A program made the position numbers and the translations under genes. Of a stretch of DNA of 32,107 nt, positions 7,922 to 15,580 are shown piece by piece. Source of the DNA: a virus; the IMG/VR virus record IMGVR_UViG_3300045902_000281, positions 1 to 32,107 of that record; one strand, written 5' to 3'. The notes under the pieces were generated by a model. That model ran no database searches and was not told the DNA's origin. It saw only the letters and a list, made by a program, of their open reading frames with translations. The stretch's first letter is position 1. Every line of letters starts with the position of its first letter.

Positions 7922-8509
7922 TCACAGCGGTGGCCCGCCCGACTTGCTCGGCAGCGGGACCTTCGGCGGGGGCTTGGGAGGGTTGAAGGCGGTGGGTACG
8001 TCCGCGACCTTGAGGGTCGAGATCTTCGGCTTGGCGGTCTTCTTCGGCGCCGGAGTCCACTGGATGCAGGAGATCGACGCCGTGCAGACGCCTCCCCCCT
8101 GGTCCTCGGGCCCTTCGATGTCGTCGACGTAGACTGCGGAGATCCCGCGCCGAGCGAGGAGCGGATGGGCGATGGTCAGCGCGGGCGCGCGGCCCGGCGC
8201 CTTGGCGATCTCGTCGGGCTGCGAGTGCGCGAGGTCGACGATCTGCTGCAGCAGTTCGAAGCCCTCGGGGTCCCACGACCGCAGCTCGATCGTGAACGTC
8301 GCAGGCTTTCGCCCGTGGTGCGTGATGGTGGCGCCGTCGGCCCCGGCCGCGTCCTTCACGTCGACACGGTTCGAGGTCTTCAGGTTACGCACCTGCATCG
8401 CTAGCTTGCGGAAGCTGACGGTGATGGTGCCGAACTGAGCCTGGTGCGCCTGGGGGTCGACGTACGGGTGCGGCGCTGCACGGGTCGTTGCGGACCGGGT
8501 CGTGGCCAT
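7922..8509 (-). CDS. Tail/baseplate protein after the tape measure (Mu gp43 slot, 195 aa)
   Basis: The start is the ATG at 8507-8509 (MATTRSATTRAAPHPYVD), which overlaps the tape-measure stop as TGATG. The 195-aa product has a beta-rich core (FGTITVSFRKLAMQV, TITHHGRKPATFTIELRSWDPEGF) and a helix with LLQQIVDLAHS. The C-terminal tail, from about residue 155, is rich in Pro and Lys and probably unstructured. It resembles small tail proteins that bridge tape measure and hub in contractile phages, but it lacks a visible LysM or DNA-circularisation domain. The function is inferred from position. Confidence 0.6.
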   Translation of the reverse strand: MATTRSATTRAAPHPYVDPQAHQAQFGTITVSFRKLAMQVRNLKTSNRVDVKDAAGADGATITHHGRKPATFTIELRSWDPEGFELLQQIVDLAHSQPDEIAKAPGRAPALTIAHPLLARRGISAVYVDDIEGPEDQGGGVCTASISCIQWTPAPKKTAKPKISTLKVADVPTAFNPPKPPPKVPLPSKSGGPPL

Positions 8510-10341
8510 CAGGCCGCCGCCCCCATCTCGAGCGCGAGCTGCTCGTGGAACTTCACGAGCTCGGCCCGCACTCGGTCCGCCAGGTCGTCGGCGACCTCGG
8601 GCGAGACGCTGCCCCGGACGGTGATCTCGATGTTGGTGTCGCCGAAGACGATCCCGCCACCTCGGCTCGGCCCCGAGCCTGCCGCCGAAGCGGGCGCCGG
8701 CGGCACAACGAGGTCGGTGAACGCGCCCTGGACGCGCGGCGCGCCCTTCTCGACGCCGAGCGCGAAGCCCTCGGCCGTAAACCCGCCGAGGCCCAGCATG
8801 ACCTTCGAGGGCGAAGCGATCCCGAGGGCGCCCTTGACCGTCTTGGTGATGTCGCTGGCAAGCCCCTTCACGCCGTCCACGACCTTCGTCCAGCCGTTCT
8901 TGATGCCGTCCCAAAGGCCATCGACGATCGCCTTGCCCCACTCGACCGCGGCGAACGGGAGCTCGCCGAGCCACTTGAAGAAGTCGACCACGCCGCTGAC
9001 GAGCCCCTTGAGGAACGCGCTGGTCGCGTTCGCCGCGGCCTTGTAGCCGTCGACGAGTGCCACGAGGGCCTGGACGATCCACGACGCCGCCTGGATGACC
9101 AGGCCGAGGGTGATGCCGACGGCCGCGCCGTGGAACTTGAACGTCGCGGCGAGCGCCTTGACGACGTCCTGCATCTGGATGCCTTCGCCGCCGAACTTCC
9201 CCATCGGCCCGAGGATGGCCTCGAAGCCGGTCTTGAACTCGGCGACGAAGCCCGACACCAGGTCGGACACGACCTCGATGACATCGCCCGCGATCTCGAT
9301 GCCGTCGGCGAGCGTGGTCACCCAGTCCGCGATGTCCTCGCCATCGCCGGTGATCTTGGTGATGACCTTGCCGACTGCGGCCGAGATCCTGGTGAGCGCC
9401 GCGACGAGCTTCTGGCCCGTCGCGCTGTTTGGGTTGAGCGCCGTCGTGAGCGACTCGAGCGCCTTGCGCATGGGCTCGATCGCCCCCGACGCGTCCGCTG
9501 CGTCGTAGAGCCGGGCGGGCACCGACTTCAGGTTGTCGAGCAACCCTCCGATCGTGTGCCCCTGCTCCTCCGCCAGGCCGCCCAGAGCCTTGCCGGTCGT
9601 CTTGGTGATGGTCTGGAGCGCCGCAGCCTGAAGCGCTGCAGCGTCGAGGGTGCCGGCCTTGATCGCTCGCTCGATGTCCTGCTGCAGGTCGCCTGTGTCG
9701 GCGCCGATGGCGTCACCCAGGGTCGCGCGGAACTTCTTCGGGTCGAGCCCCGCACCGAGCAACCGCTCGACGGCCTTCGCCGAGAGCTTGCCCTTCTCGT
9801 CGAGCATCGTGAACGCGTCGACGAGCGCGTTCGCGTCGTTGCCGAGGGCGGCCAGGTCAGCCGAGCCCTGGATGATCTTCATCGCGTCGGCGACGTCGTG
9901 CCCCTTGGACACGAGCTGGATCATCTGCTTCTGGATGTGGTCCGGGTCCGCCCCCCAGAAGTTGGACAGCCCCTGGATCTGCGCGGTGGCGTCGTCGAAC
10001 TTCTTCGCGTCGCCGAGCAGCGTCTTGAGCGCCAGGTCGAGGTTCTCGCCTTCGATGGCCTCGCTCGTGACGAAGGCTGCGAGCCCGACACCCGCGGTGG
10101 CGATGGCGGCAGCGGCGGCCGCACCGAAGCCGAGGGCTGCGGCGCCGGCGTACTTGAACGCCCCACCGATGCCTTTCATGACCTTGTCGCCGACCTTCGC
10201 GACGCGCCCGCCGGCGAGGGTGGAGAGCGACTTGTCCGCGCGGCGGATCGCTCCCTGGAAGCCCCCCAGGGTCTTGGACATCTCCCGCGCCGGCTTCGAC
10301 ACCTTGTCGAGCAGCGCGACGGTCCACTTGAGGTCGGCCAT
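8509..10341 (-). CDS. Tail tape measure protein (Mu gp42 type, 610 aa)
   Basis: This sets tail length and is packed inside the tube. The 610-aa product starts MADLKWTVALLDKVSKPAREM. A hydrophobic Ala/Gly segment near residues 66-95 and further ones around 400-440 are the putative membrane-insertion regions usual in tape measures. The diagnostic motif GIASPSKVMLGLGGFTAEGF lies at about residues 507-526, close to the C-terminus, as in the family. The C-terminal part has a helix with DRVRAELVKFHEQLALEMG. The length suggests a tail of roughly 90 nm by the usual 1.5 Å per residue rule. It directly follows the frameshifted chaperone, as expected. Confidence 0.93.
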   Translation of the reverse strand: MADLKWTVALLDKVSKPAREMSKTLGGFQGAIRRADKSLSTLAGGRVAKVGDKVMKGIGGAFKYAGAAALGFGAAAAAAIATAGVGLAAFVTSEAIEGENLDLALKTLLGDAKKFDDATAQIQGLSNFWGADPDHIQKQMIQLVSKGHDVADAMKIIQGSADLAALGNDANALVDAFTMLDEKGKLSAKAVERLLGAGLDPKKFRATLGDAIGADTGDLQQDIERAIKAGTLDAAALQAAALQTITKTTGKALGGLAEEQGHTIGGLLDNLKSVPARLYDAADASGAIEPMRKALESLTTALNPNSATGQKLVAALTRISAAVGKVITKITGDGEDIADWVTTLADGIEIAGDVIEVVSDLVSGFVAEFKTGFEAILGPMGKFGGEGIQMQDVVKALAATFKFHGAAVGITLGLVIQAASWIVQALVALVDGYKAAANATSAFLKGLVSGVVDFFKWLGELPFAAVEWGKAIVDGLWDGIKNGWTKVVDGVKGLASDITKTVKGALGIASPSKVMLGLGGFTAEGFALGVEKGAPRVQGAFTDLVVPPAPASAAGSGPSRGGGIVFGDTNIEITVRGSVSPEVADDLADRVRAELVKFHEQLALEMGAAA

Positions 10342-10344
10342 GGG

Positions 10345-10832
10345 TCAGCCCTTCGGCTCCAGGAAGCGAGCGGCGCGGATGAGGAAAGTCGAGAGCAGGA
10401 TCGCGAACGGCATCGGGCGGTCGCCGTGCTCCCCGTTGCGGAAGGCCAGCAGCGAACGCGCCATGCGTTCGGGGTCGGCTAGGGCTGCTTCGTATCGCGC
10501 GCGGAGCCTTTTCCCCGGAGGGCGTTCTCCTTCTCGAGCTTCGCGATCAGGGCAGGCCCGAGGTCGCGAAAGAGCGAGTAGAGACGCTGCTTGCGCCGCA
10601 GGTCGTCGAGCTCCTGCGGCGTGTGCGACGCGACAGAGGCCTTCGCCAGGGTCTCGAAGGACTCGACGGCCTGCTTCGCGAAGCCCTTCTCCAGCGCGAG
10701 CGCGCCGGCAATCGCCTCGTCGTAGGCGTCGGGGTCGGGGTAGCGGCAGATGAAGTCGATGCCGCACGCGCGCAGCGTGAAGAACTCCTCACCCTCGAAG
10801 GTGGCCTTGCACTCGTCGAGCGTCCTCGGCAT
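10345..10832 (-). CDS. Tail assembly chaperone, -1 frameshift product (162 aa)
   Basis: Reading begins at the ATG at 10830-10832 and shifts -1 on the heptamer GGGAAAA at 10509-10515, then continues in the second frame to a TGA at 10345-10347. This adds a 54-residue extension (RLRARYEAALADPERMARSL..., ending RAARFLEPKG) to the first 108 residues. Long and short chaperone forms made this way are known for lambda G/GT and Mu gp41, and bind the tape measure during tail assembly. The second frame has no well-placed start of its own except an ATG at 10462-10464, which would give 39 aa. Location just before the tape measure supports the call strongly. Confidence 0.82.
10479..10832 (-). CDS. Tail assembly chaperone, short form (117 aa)
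   Basis: This is the zero-frame product, ending with TAG at 10479-10481. I chose the ATG at 10830-10832 because it makes a TGATG junction with the tube gene; two GTG codons just upstream would add two residues. The protein opens MPRTLDECKATFEGEEFFTL and contains CGIDFICRYPDPDAYDEAIAGALALEKG, an alpha-helical small protein of a type common in the Mu gp41 slot. The short form is expected to be the more abundant product, as in lambda. Confidence 0.82.
   Translation of the reverse strand: MPRTLDECKATFEGEEFFTLRACGIDFICRYPDPDAYDEAIAGALALEKGFAKQAVESFETLAKASVASHTPQELDDLRRKQRLYSLFRDLGPALIAKLEKENALRGKGSARDTKQP
10509..10515 (-). promoter_or_regulatory. -1 ribosomal frameshift heptamer GGGAAAA
   Basis: On the coding strand the zero-frame codons read CGG GGA AAA GGC, so the heptamer is G_GGA_AAA, in the exact X_XXY_YYZ phase for tandem -1 slippage. 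The zero-frame stop follows 28 nt downstream, and the -1 frame is open to 10345. A GC-rich downstream stretch could fold, but I could not confirm a pseudoknot. Confidence 0.8.
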
Positions 10833-11281
10833 CACCACACCGCCCGCTCGATCATGGCCTGGCCGTCTTCCTTGATGCTCAGCGTGGAGAAGGTGACCTT
10901 CACCTCGTGAGCGTCAGGGCCGGCGGAGCTCGAGGCGTCGGACTCGGTCATGCCGGAGAACTTCACCTGCACGCTCTTGGCTGCGAAGCCACGCTCGCCC
11001 GTGGTGAGGACAGCATCGCCCGGGGTGTCGAGCACGCGGTAGCCGCGCGCGCGGCAGTCGGCCTTGAACTTCTCCCACTGCGGCCGGAAGACGGTCATCG
11101 AGAACTCGTACTTCACGTCGCCGATGGTGTGCGCGATGGCCTCGCGCGCGTTCACGCGCACCTCGGAGCGCTCGACCGAGCACTTCCAGGCGGCCTCCTT
11201 CACATCGACGGGGAGCCCGAGAATCTTCACACGCAGGCTGGCGTGCGACGGGTAGTACCCACTGGCGGATGCAATCGGCAT
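10832..11281 (-). CDS. Tail tube protein (Mu gpM type, 149 aa)
   Basis: The 149-aa product (MPIASASGYYPSHASLRVKILG) forms the inner tube of a contractile tail. It follows the sheath gene in the standard order. The sequence has a beta-rich pattern (KYEFSMTVFRPQWEKF, AKSVQVKFSGMTE, HEVKVTFSTLSI) typical of tube proteins of the gpM class, which are about 115-150 aa. The stop overlaps the chaperone start as TGATG. A 73-nt gap with a strong hairpin separates it from the sheath stop, so expression may be adjusted there. Confidence 0.78.
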   Translation of the reverse strand: MPIASASGYYPSHASLRVKILGLPVDVKEAAWKCSVERSEVRVNAREAIAHTIGDVKYEFSMTVFRPQWEKFKADCRARGYRVLDTPGDAVLTTGERGFAAKSVQVKFSGMTESDASSSAGPDAHEVKVTFSTLSIKEDGQAMIERAVW

Positions 11282-11301
11282 GAGCGTGGCTCCACACGCG
11301 A

Positions 11302-11333
11302 ACGCCCTCGACGCCGGAGAGGCGCGAGGGCGT
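11302..11333. terminator. Strong hairpin between sheath and tube genes
   Basis: ACGCCCTCG at 11302-11310 is perfectly complemented by CGAGGGCGT at 11325-11333. The inner CGCC (11312-11315) pairs with GGCG (11321-11324) around a GGAGA loop, leaving one bulged A. On the minus-strand transcript no U tract follows, so it may be an attenuator or RNA-processing site rather than a full terminator. Confidence 0.6.
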
Positions 11334-11354
11334 CACGAGTCATGGGGTGGTCGG

Positions 11355-12815
11355 TCAGGCAGCGGCGGTCGCGGTCGCGCGAGTCATGCCGACCGTGACG
11401 TTGATGCGCTTGAAGTAGCCCTTGGGCTGCACGGCGAGGTCGACGCTCCCGGTCCTGGTGCTGAGGATGGGGTCCGTCCGCGAGATGCGGGCCGACACCG
11501 ACGACGCGTGCTGCGGCGTCGTGTAGATCACCGTGTTCTCGGCCACGCTGGTCAGCTCGCGGTCGATGGCCGCGGCGTCCTCCTCGAGGATACGACCGGT
11601 CGACGGGTTGGCGAGGACGGACTCGTTCACGAAGTCGTAGGCGCGCGCGAGCACCGCAGCCGACGCCGCGTTGATGACGCGGAGGTTCGCCGTGAGCTCG
11701 TAGTCCGAGCCGGGCGCCGCCATCTGGCGCCCCTCCGTGAGGAAGAAGCCCGGCTTCTTCTTTATGGTCCGCATCGTGGTGTACCGAGCGCTGAGACCGC
11801 CGGTGACCGACTGGTCGTGCTCGATGGACGTCCAGCCGTCGATCGCTCCCGACGCAACGCGCCCGAGGTCCTCGGAGATCGGCGCCTGCGACAGCCGCAC
11901 GGCGGCAGCGAAGATGGCCGACGTCCGATAGCTCAGGGAGTCGAGCGCCGCGGTGTGCTGGCCGTGACCGGCGGCGACCATGACCCGCTTGTCGCTCATC
12001 GATGCCTGGGCCGTGTTCAGCGCGGTCCGCCACGAGGTCATGCCGGCGGCGTCGGTCGCCACAGGCTTGGGCGCCTCGAGCGCGATGCCGATGAACGTCT
12101 CCCCGGCCTCGAAGGCCGACGCCGCGGTTGCGACTGCGCTGAAGAGCGAGACCATCGCGTTCGCGCGGTCGGTGTCCGTCGCGCCGCCGTGCGAGCAGAG
12201 GACGACGCCGAAACCGAAGTCACGCCCGGAAGACCTCAGCGCGGTCAGCCCGTCGGTGACGTTCGTGTTCGTGTGGCTCGGCGCGGTCGAGGTCCACGAA
12301 TAGCGGTTGTCGACCGCGTACGGGCCCGTGTTCGCGAAGTTGATGGTAATGCCGCTGTTCGGGATCGCGTAGGTCGCCGCGGTGACGAGCTCCGCCGACC
12401 AGTTCACGCCGGCGTCGAGGGAGTAGCGGAAGGTCGAGGTGCCGCGCACGCCAGCCGAGAGGATCTCGATCCGCCCGTCCCCATCGTCGAACGGGGTGCC
12501 CGTGAGCGTCACCGCCGGCGGCGCCGTGCCGGAGCTCGAGACGGCGCTGTTCGCCCCCACGGTCCCAGGCGTGAGCGGGACCGCGATGATCGGCCCGTGC
12601 CCCTCCGTCTGGACCAGCTGCGCGACCAGGCGCGCGAGTCGGCCTCGCCCGAGCGCGGCCTCGACCTCGTTCGCCGACGCGTTGCTGAAGTCGTAGATTG
12701 CCCCGACCGTGCCGAGCGTGCAGTAGCCGAGGACGGCAAGCACGTTGTCGGTCTGCTCCGGCGGCGTGCCGAGCTGACCTTCCTTGATCGTGATGGTCGC
12801 CTTGGGAGTCGTCAT
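11355..12815 (-). CDS. Tail sheath protein (Mu gpL type, DUF2586-like, 486 aa)
   Basis: The 486-aa product (MTTPKATITIKEGQLG) is the contractile sheath subunit. N-terminal residues 1-110 form an outer-layer domain with EQTDNVLAVLGYCTLG. A middle region near 115-190 (TGTPFDDGDGRIEILSAG, NSGITINFANTGPY) looks like an inserted beta domain that varies between sheaths. The C-terminal half carries the conserved-type core RVMVAAGHGQHTAAL, SGAIDGWTSIEHDQSV and a terminal KGYFKRINVTVGMTRATA strand that could make the sheath handshake. Its size is typical. DUF2586 membership is from memory of the R-x-M-V-A-A-G-H-G pattern. Confidence 0.85.
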   Translation of the reverse strand: MTTPKATITIKEGQLGTPPEQTDNVLAVLGYCTLGTVGAIYDFSNASANEVEAALGRGRLARLVAQLVQTEGHGPIIAVPLTPGTVGANSAVSSSGTAPPAVTLTGTPFDDGDGRIEILSAGVRGTSTFRYSLDAGVNWSAELVTAATYAIPNSGITINFANTGPYAVDNRYSWTSTAPSHTNTNVTDGLTALRSSGRDFGFGVVLCSHGGATDTDRANAMVSLFSAVATAASAFEAGETFIGIALEAPKPVATDAAGMTSWRTALNTAQASMSDKRVMVAAGHGQHTAALDSLSYRTSAIFAAAVRLSQAPISEDLGRVASGAIDGWTSIEHDQSVTGGLSARYTTMRTIKKKPGFFLTEGRQMAAPGSDYELTANLRVINAASAAVLARAYDFVNESVLANPSTGRILEEDAAAIDRELTSVAENTVIYTTPQHASSVSARISRTDPILSTRTGSVDLAVQPKGYFKRINVTVGMTRATATAAA

Positions 12816-12834
12816 GGATCGTTCTCCAGTCGGG

Positions 12835-13347
12835 TCAGGACTTCGGGGCGGTCAGCGTTCCGTCGCCGTCCACGCCCTGGCTGTCGTCGAGGACCACGCT
12901 CTCGATGGTGACGGGCACGTACGTCTGCCCGTCGAGGTCGGACTCGAGCAGCGGGATGCGGAGCGAGATGGGCACAGTGAGCACCCAGCCCCGGAGACTC
13001 GCCTCTGAGGGGAGCGCATCGACGGCGCCGAGCTCGTACCAGGCGCCGCCCCACTTCTGCCCTGGGGCCATGCGCACCGCGGTGACGAGGTTCCGCACGA
13101 GCGCCCACGCGCCGTCGAACGTCGCCGCCCAGCAGTGGACGTCGAACGTCATGAGCACGTCAGTGAGCGCTCGCGGGTAGCCCCCCACCTCACGCGGGCC
13201 GTCGAAGGCGCCGGTCGTCGGCACCCACACGTACCGGGGTGGCGCGCCGTTCGCGGCGAGATGCTTCGCTCCGAAGAAGCTCTTGACCGACGTCGCCGTG
13301 TCGAGGGCTTCGGCGATCGGGTCGAAGATGTCGGCCTGAGGGTTCAT
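12835..13347 (-). CDS. Tail terminator/completion-like protein (Mu gp37 slot, 170 aa)
   Basis: The 170-aa product starts at the ATG at 13345-13347, overlapping the upstream stop as ATGA. It contains PPRYVWVPTTGAFDGPRE, then DVLMTFDVHCWAATFDGAWALVRNLVTAVR, a layout seen in tail terminator proteins: a strand with an RYVWVP-type motif followed by a helix with aromatic residues and an AVR end. It lies between the virion morphogenesis gene and the sheath gene, as expected for Mu gp37. The C-terminal part is acidic and Gly-rich. The assignment is from context and pattern. Confidence 0.7.
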   Translation of the reverse strand: MNPQADIFDPIAEALDTATSVKSFFGAKHLAANGAPPRYVWVPTTGAFDGPREVGGYPRALTDVLMTFDVHCWAATFDGAWALVRNLVTAVRMAPGQKWGGAWYELGAVDALPSEASLRGWVLTVPISLRIPLLESDLDGQTYVPVTIESVVLDDSQGVDGDGTLTAPKS

Positions 13348-13769
13348 CGGTCGAATGCCCGGTACCAGTCGGCGTTCAGACGCTCGACGATGACTTCACG
13401 CCAGGGCTTGGGCATCGCCTTCTTCGGCAGGATGCGTCGCACCGGCAGGCGCCACTTCGTGCCCCGCCGCTTCGCGCCCTTCTGGTGGAAGAAGTCCACC
13501 TCGTTCGTCGAGCGGACCTCGAAGCCCACGCGGTTCTGCAGCTTCAGACGGAGGCGTCCGGCGACCTTCGAGAGCGCGCGGCCCCCGTCCTTCTTCTTCT
13601 TCCACGCACGCCCCTGCGGGTTGCGACCAGCCTCGGCCCCGCTGACGGCGAGGTCGAAGCTGGTGCGCCCCATCGTCCGGATGCTCGCTCGCACGAGCTC
13701 CCCCGAGGCGATGCGCCCAGTCGAGGCGATGAGCTTCTCGAGCGCCTTGAAGTCGCCGCGGATCGGCAC
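13344..13769 (-). CDS. Phage virion morphogenesis / tail completion protein (Mu gpG type, 141 aa)
   Basis: The protein is 141 aa and basic, starting with GTG at 13767-13769 (written MPIRGDFKALEKLI). It contains NPQGRAWKKKKDGGRAL, then VDFFHQKGAKRRGTKWRLPVRRILP, which is the FHQxG...W.LPxRxxL hallmark of the gpS/gpG virion morphogenesis family involved in tail-to-head joining. The length is normal, about 140-160 aa. It follows the gp36-like gene and precedes the tail terminator. Confidence 0.85.
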   Translation of the reverse strand: MPIRGDFKALEKLIASTGRIASGELVRASIRTMGRTSFDLAVSGAEAGRNPQGRAWKKKKDGGRALSKVAGRLRLKLQNRVGFEVRSTNEVDFFHQKGAKRRGTKWRLPVRRILPKKAMPKPWREVIVERLNADWYRAFDR

Positions 13770-13773
13770 GTTG

Positions 13774-14184
13774 TCACCAGCCGCGAGGCGTGCCGGAGTA
13801 CGCCTCCGCGCCAGCGTCGTCGCCCGCGGGCGAGCCGGGCGAGGCGCTGTCGATCAGGCCCGGGTCGACGCGACTGGCCGCGATGTCGCGCAACCACGCG
13901 AGCTCGTCGGCCGCTCGCTTCTCCCAGTTCAGGTTCGCCGGGTCGTCCGGGTTGTACCCGGCCTGGGCGACGAGGATGTCGTACGCGGCGAGGATCGCGT
14001 TGCACCGCGCCAGCGCCTCGAGGTCGCCGCCGATGATGGGCAGCGTGTAGCGCTGGCGCAGGTAGCTATCGATCTTCTTCGACGTCGCGTTCAGCGCCAG
14101 CGTGATGCCAGCCGGCGCGAGCGAGCCGGTGACCTCCGCCGAGACGCCCAGCGCCGCGAGGTCGTTGGTCGTTGCGTAGGCCAC
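13774..14184 (-). CDS. Head-tail connector, Mu gp36-like (DUF1320, 136 aa)
   Basis: The 136-aa product uses a GTG start at 14182-14184 behind a strong purine-rich ribosome site (GAGGAGGGG). It opens AYATTNDLAALG and continues ALNATSKKIDSYLRQRYTLPI, the family hallmark (a helix with IDSYLRxRYxLP), then LARCNAILAAYDILVAQAG. DUF1320 proteins are 130-150 aa connector components of Mu-like phages. The C-terminal 25 residues are Gly/Ser/Asp-rich and probably flexible. Location after the capsid and gp35-like genes agrees with Mu. Confidence 0.88.
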   Translation of the reverse strand: MAYATTNDLAALGVSAEVTGSLAPAGITLALNATSKKIDSYLRQRYTLPIIGGDLEALARCNAILAAYDILVAQAGYNPDDPANLNWEKRAADELAWLRDIAASRVDPGLIDSASPGSPAGDDAGAEAYSGTPRGW

Positions 14185-14197
14185 CGGCGTCCCCTCC

Positions 14198-14632
14198 TCA
14201 ATCCTTCTCGGGCCAATCCTTCTCGGGAGTCTCTTTGACGAGCAGCTCGGGGTCCTCCTCGAGCGCCTTGCGCTGCGACGCGGTCACCCACTTGTCCGTG
14301 TACGGCTTGGCTTCACGGTCGTCCTGTCGCAGCTCCTGCACCGACGGCCAACGAAGCCCCGCTCGGAAATGCGAGCGAGAGGCCTGCACCCGCACGCAGA
14401 TGTTTGCCGGTTCGGGCGCGCGCTTTTCGATCGCGCGCTGCCGCATCGACACGGCGAGCATCTGCTCTTCGGTCATCGAGGCGGCGCCGACCTTGCCGAC
14501 GCTGCCCACGACGTCCTTGAGCCCCTCGAGCGCGTTCGCGAGCTGCTGGACGGAGGCGCCGTCGAGCGCCGGAGCGGCGAAGGGCGCCTGCGGGGCGACC
14601 TTCTCTTCGGTCTCGTTCTTGTCCTTGGCCAT
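14198..14632 (-). CDS. Mu gp35-like small structural protein (HI1506-type, 144 aa)
   Basis: The start is the ATG at 14630-14632 (MAKDKNETEEKVAPQAPF), giving 144 aa. The C-terminal half carries ICVRVQASRSHFRAGLRWP, then KWVTASQRKALEEDPELLVKE. This R-x-x-FRAG-x-x-W ... T-x-x-QxxAL-x-x-DPxLxV pattern is the domain of Mu gp35 and the Haemophilus Mu-like HI1506 protein. The N-terminal half (about 80 residues) is a low-complexity and helical extension containing VQQLANALEGLKDV. It lies between the gpT-like capsid and the gp36-like gene, exactly as in Mu. A tandem 15-bp duplication creates the repeated C-terminus PEKDWPEKD. Confidence 0.8.
   Translation of the reverse strand: MAKDKNETEEKVAPQAPFAAPALDGASVQQLANALEGLKDVVGSVGKVGAASMTEEQMLAVSMRQRAIEKRAPEPANICVRVQASRSHFRAGLRWPSVQELRQDDREAKPYTDKWVTASQRKALEEDPELLVKETPEKDWPEKD
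14200..14228. repeat. 15-bp tandem duplication at the 3' end of the gp35-like gene
   Basis: AATCCTTCTCGGGCC at 14200-14214 is repeated (14 of 15 positions visible) at 14215-14228. It adds five residues to the C-terminus of the gp35-like protein. It keeps the frame. Confidence 0.7.
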
Positions 14633-14646
14633 GGCGTGGCGTCCTC

Positions 14647-15576
14647 TCAGGCCGCGCAGCGCGCGATGGTGAAGGGGAGACCGTAGCCCGCGGCACCGCG
14701 CGCCTTGACCCCCCACTTGTAGGCGTCGAACTCGAAGACGTTCGGGTCGGTCTGACCCATCAGGGTCACGACGTCCGTCGGAGCCTGGCGCTCCTGGAAG
14801 ATCATGGGCCGCGGGCGCGGGCTCGCGTCGACCAGGTACCAGACGGTCCCCTCGTTTCCGAGGCGCGGCCACACGACCGCGCGCGCGGCGCCGCGGTTCA
14901 CGTTGGACGCACCGTTCGCGAGGTACTCGGCCTCGACGATTTGCTTCGCGACCTCGCGCAGCTGTGGGGGCACGAGCAGGATGACGTCGCCGCCGAACAC
15001 GCCGAGCGGACGGCCGTCACGACCGGGAATCCGCTGCAACGTCGCGAGCGTCGTCGAGAAGTTCACCGTGCTCAGGGCGGTTGCGGTGAACAGGTTCGCG
15101 TACACGGCCGAAGCAGCGTTCGCGGGGTCCACCGGATGGTCGGTGTCGAAGAAGAACTGGCCGTCGAAGCAAAGCTGCGACGTGCCGGCCTGCAGCGCGG
15201 CGAGCACCAGGTCCGCCGGCCAGCGCATCGCCTGCCGACCGAACTCGGTGGCGAGGTCCGCATAGCCCTCGTACTGGTCGTCCTCGAAGTCGTTGACCGG
15301 AACCTCGAGGGTCTTCTCGAACGTCCGGTTCTTGAGCTCGTACGCGTAGCGCGCGAGGTCCTCGGCCTGACGCGGACCGATCCACTCACGGAGCCCCGTG
15401 AGCTGCCCCATGATGGGGTACTTCGTCCGCTCGCCGCCGGAGGTCTTCTTGGCGCCGGCGAGGAGCGCCATGACGGTGGCTTCGATGGGGTCCTCGGAAC
15501 GGTAGCCGTCCCGGAACGCCATGTTGAACGTGGTGCGTGCTTCGGTGAGCAGCGTGGAATCGACGAGCTTTCCCAT
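14647..15576 (-). CDS. Major capsid protein, Mu gpT-like (309 aa)
   Basis: The start is the ATG at 15574-15576 (MGKLVDSTLLTEARTTFNMAF), giving 309 aa, the usual length of gpT proteins. It has the gpT-type segments DLARYAYELKNRTFEKTLEVPVNDFEDDQYEGY (about residues 85-118), QLCFDGQFFFDTDHPVDP near 150 and GRPLGVFGGDVILLVPPQL near 205. The C-terminal part has FEFDAYKWGVKARGAAGYG, seen in the family near the end. It builds the HK97-fold icosahedral head. It is flanked by the decoration and gp35-like genes. Confidence 0.92.
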   Translation of the reverse strand: MGKLVDSTLLTEARTTFNMAFRDGYRSEDPIEATVMALLAGAKKTSGGERTKYPIMGQLTGLREWIGPRQAEDLARYAYELKNRTFEKTLEVPVNDFEDDQYEGYADLATEFGRQAMRWPADLVLAALQAGTSQLCFDGQFFFDTDHPVDPANAASAVYANLFTATALSTVNFSTTLATLQRIPGRDGRPLGVFGGDVILLVPPQLREVAKQIVEAEYLANGASNVNRGAARAVVWPRLGNEGTVWYLVDASPRPRPMIFQERQAPTDVVTLMGQTDPNVFEFDAYKWGVKARGAAGYGLPFTIARCAA

Positions 15577-15580
15577 TGGA

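Noticed and set aside
8488-10482. Plus-strand 664-aa ORF opposite the tape measure
   Set aside because: Exactly antisense to the tape measure protein, with Arg/Asp/Leu-rich repeats expected from the complement.
14198-14872. Longer N-terminal extension of the gp35-like gene
   Set aside because: The extension lies antisense-like inside the capsid gene; the ATG at 14632 gives a normal protein.
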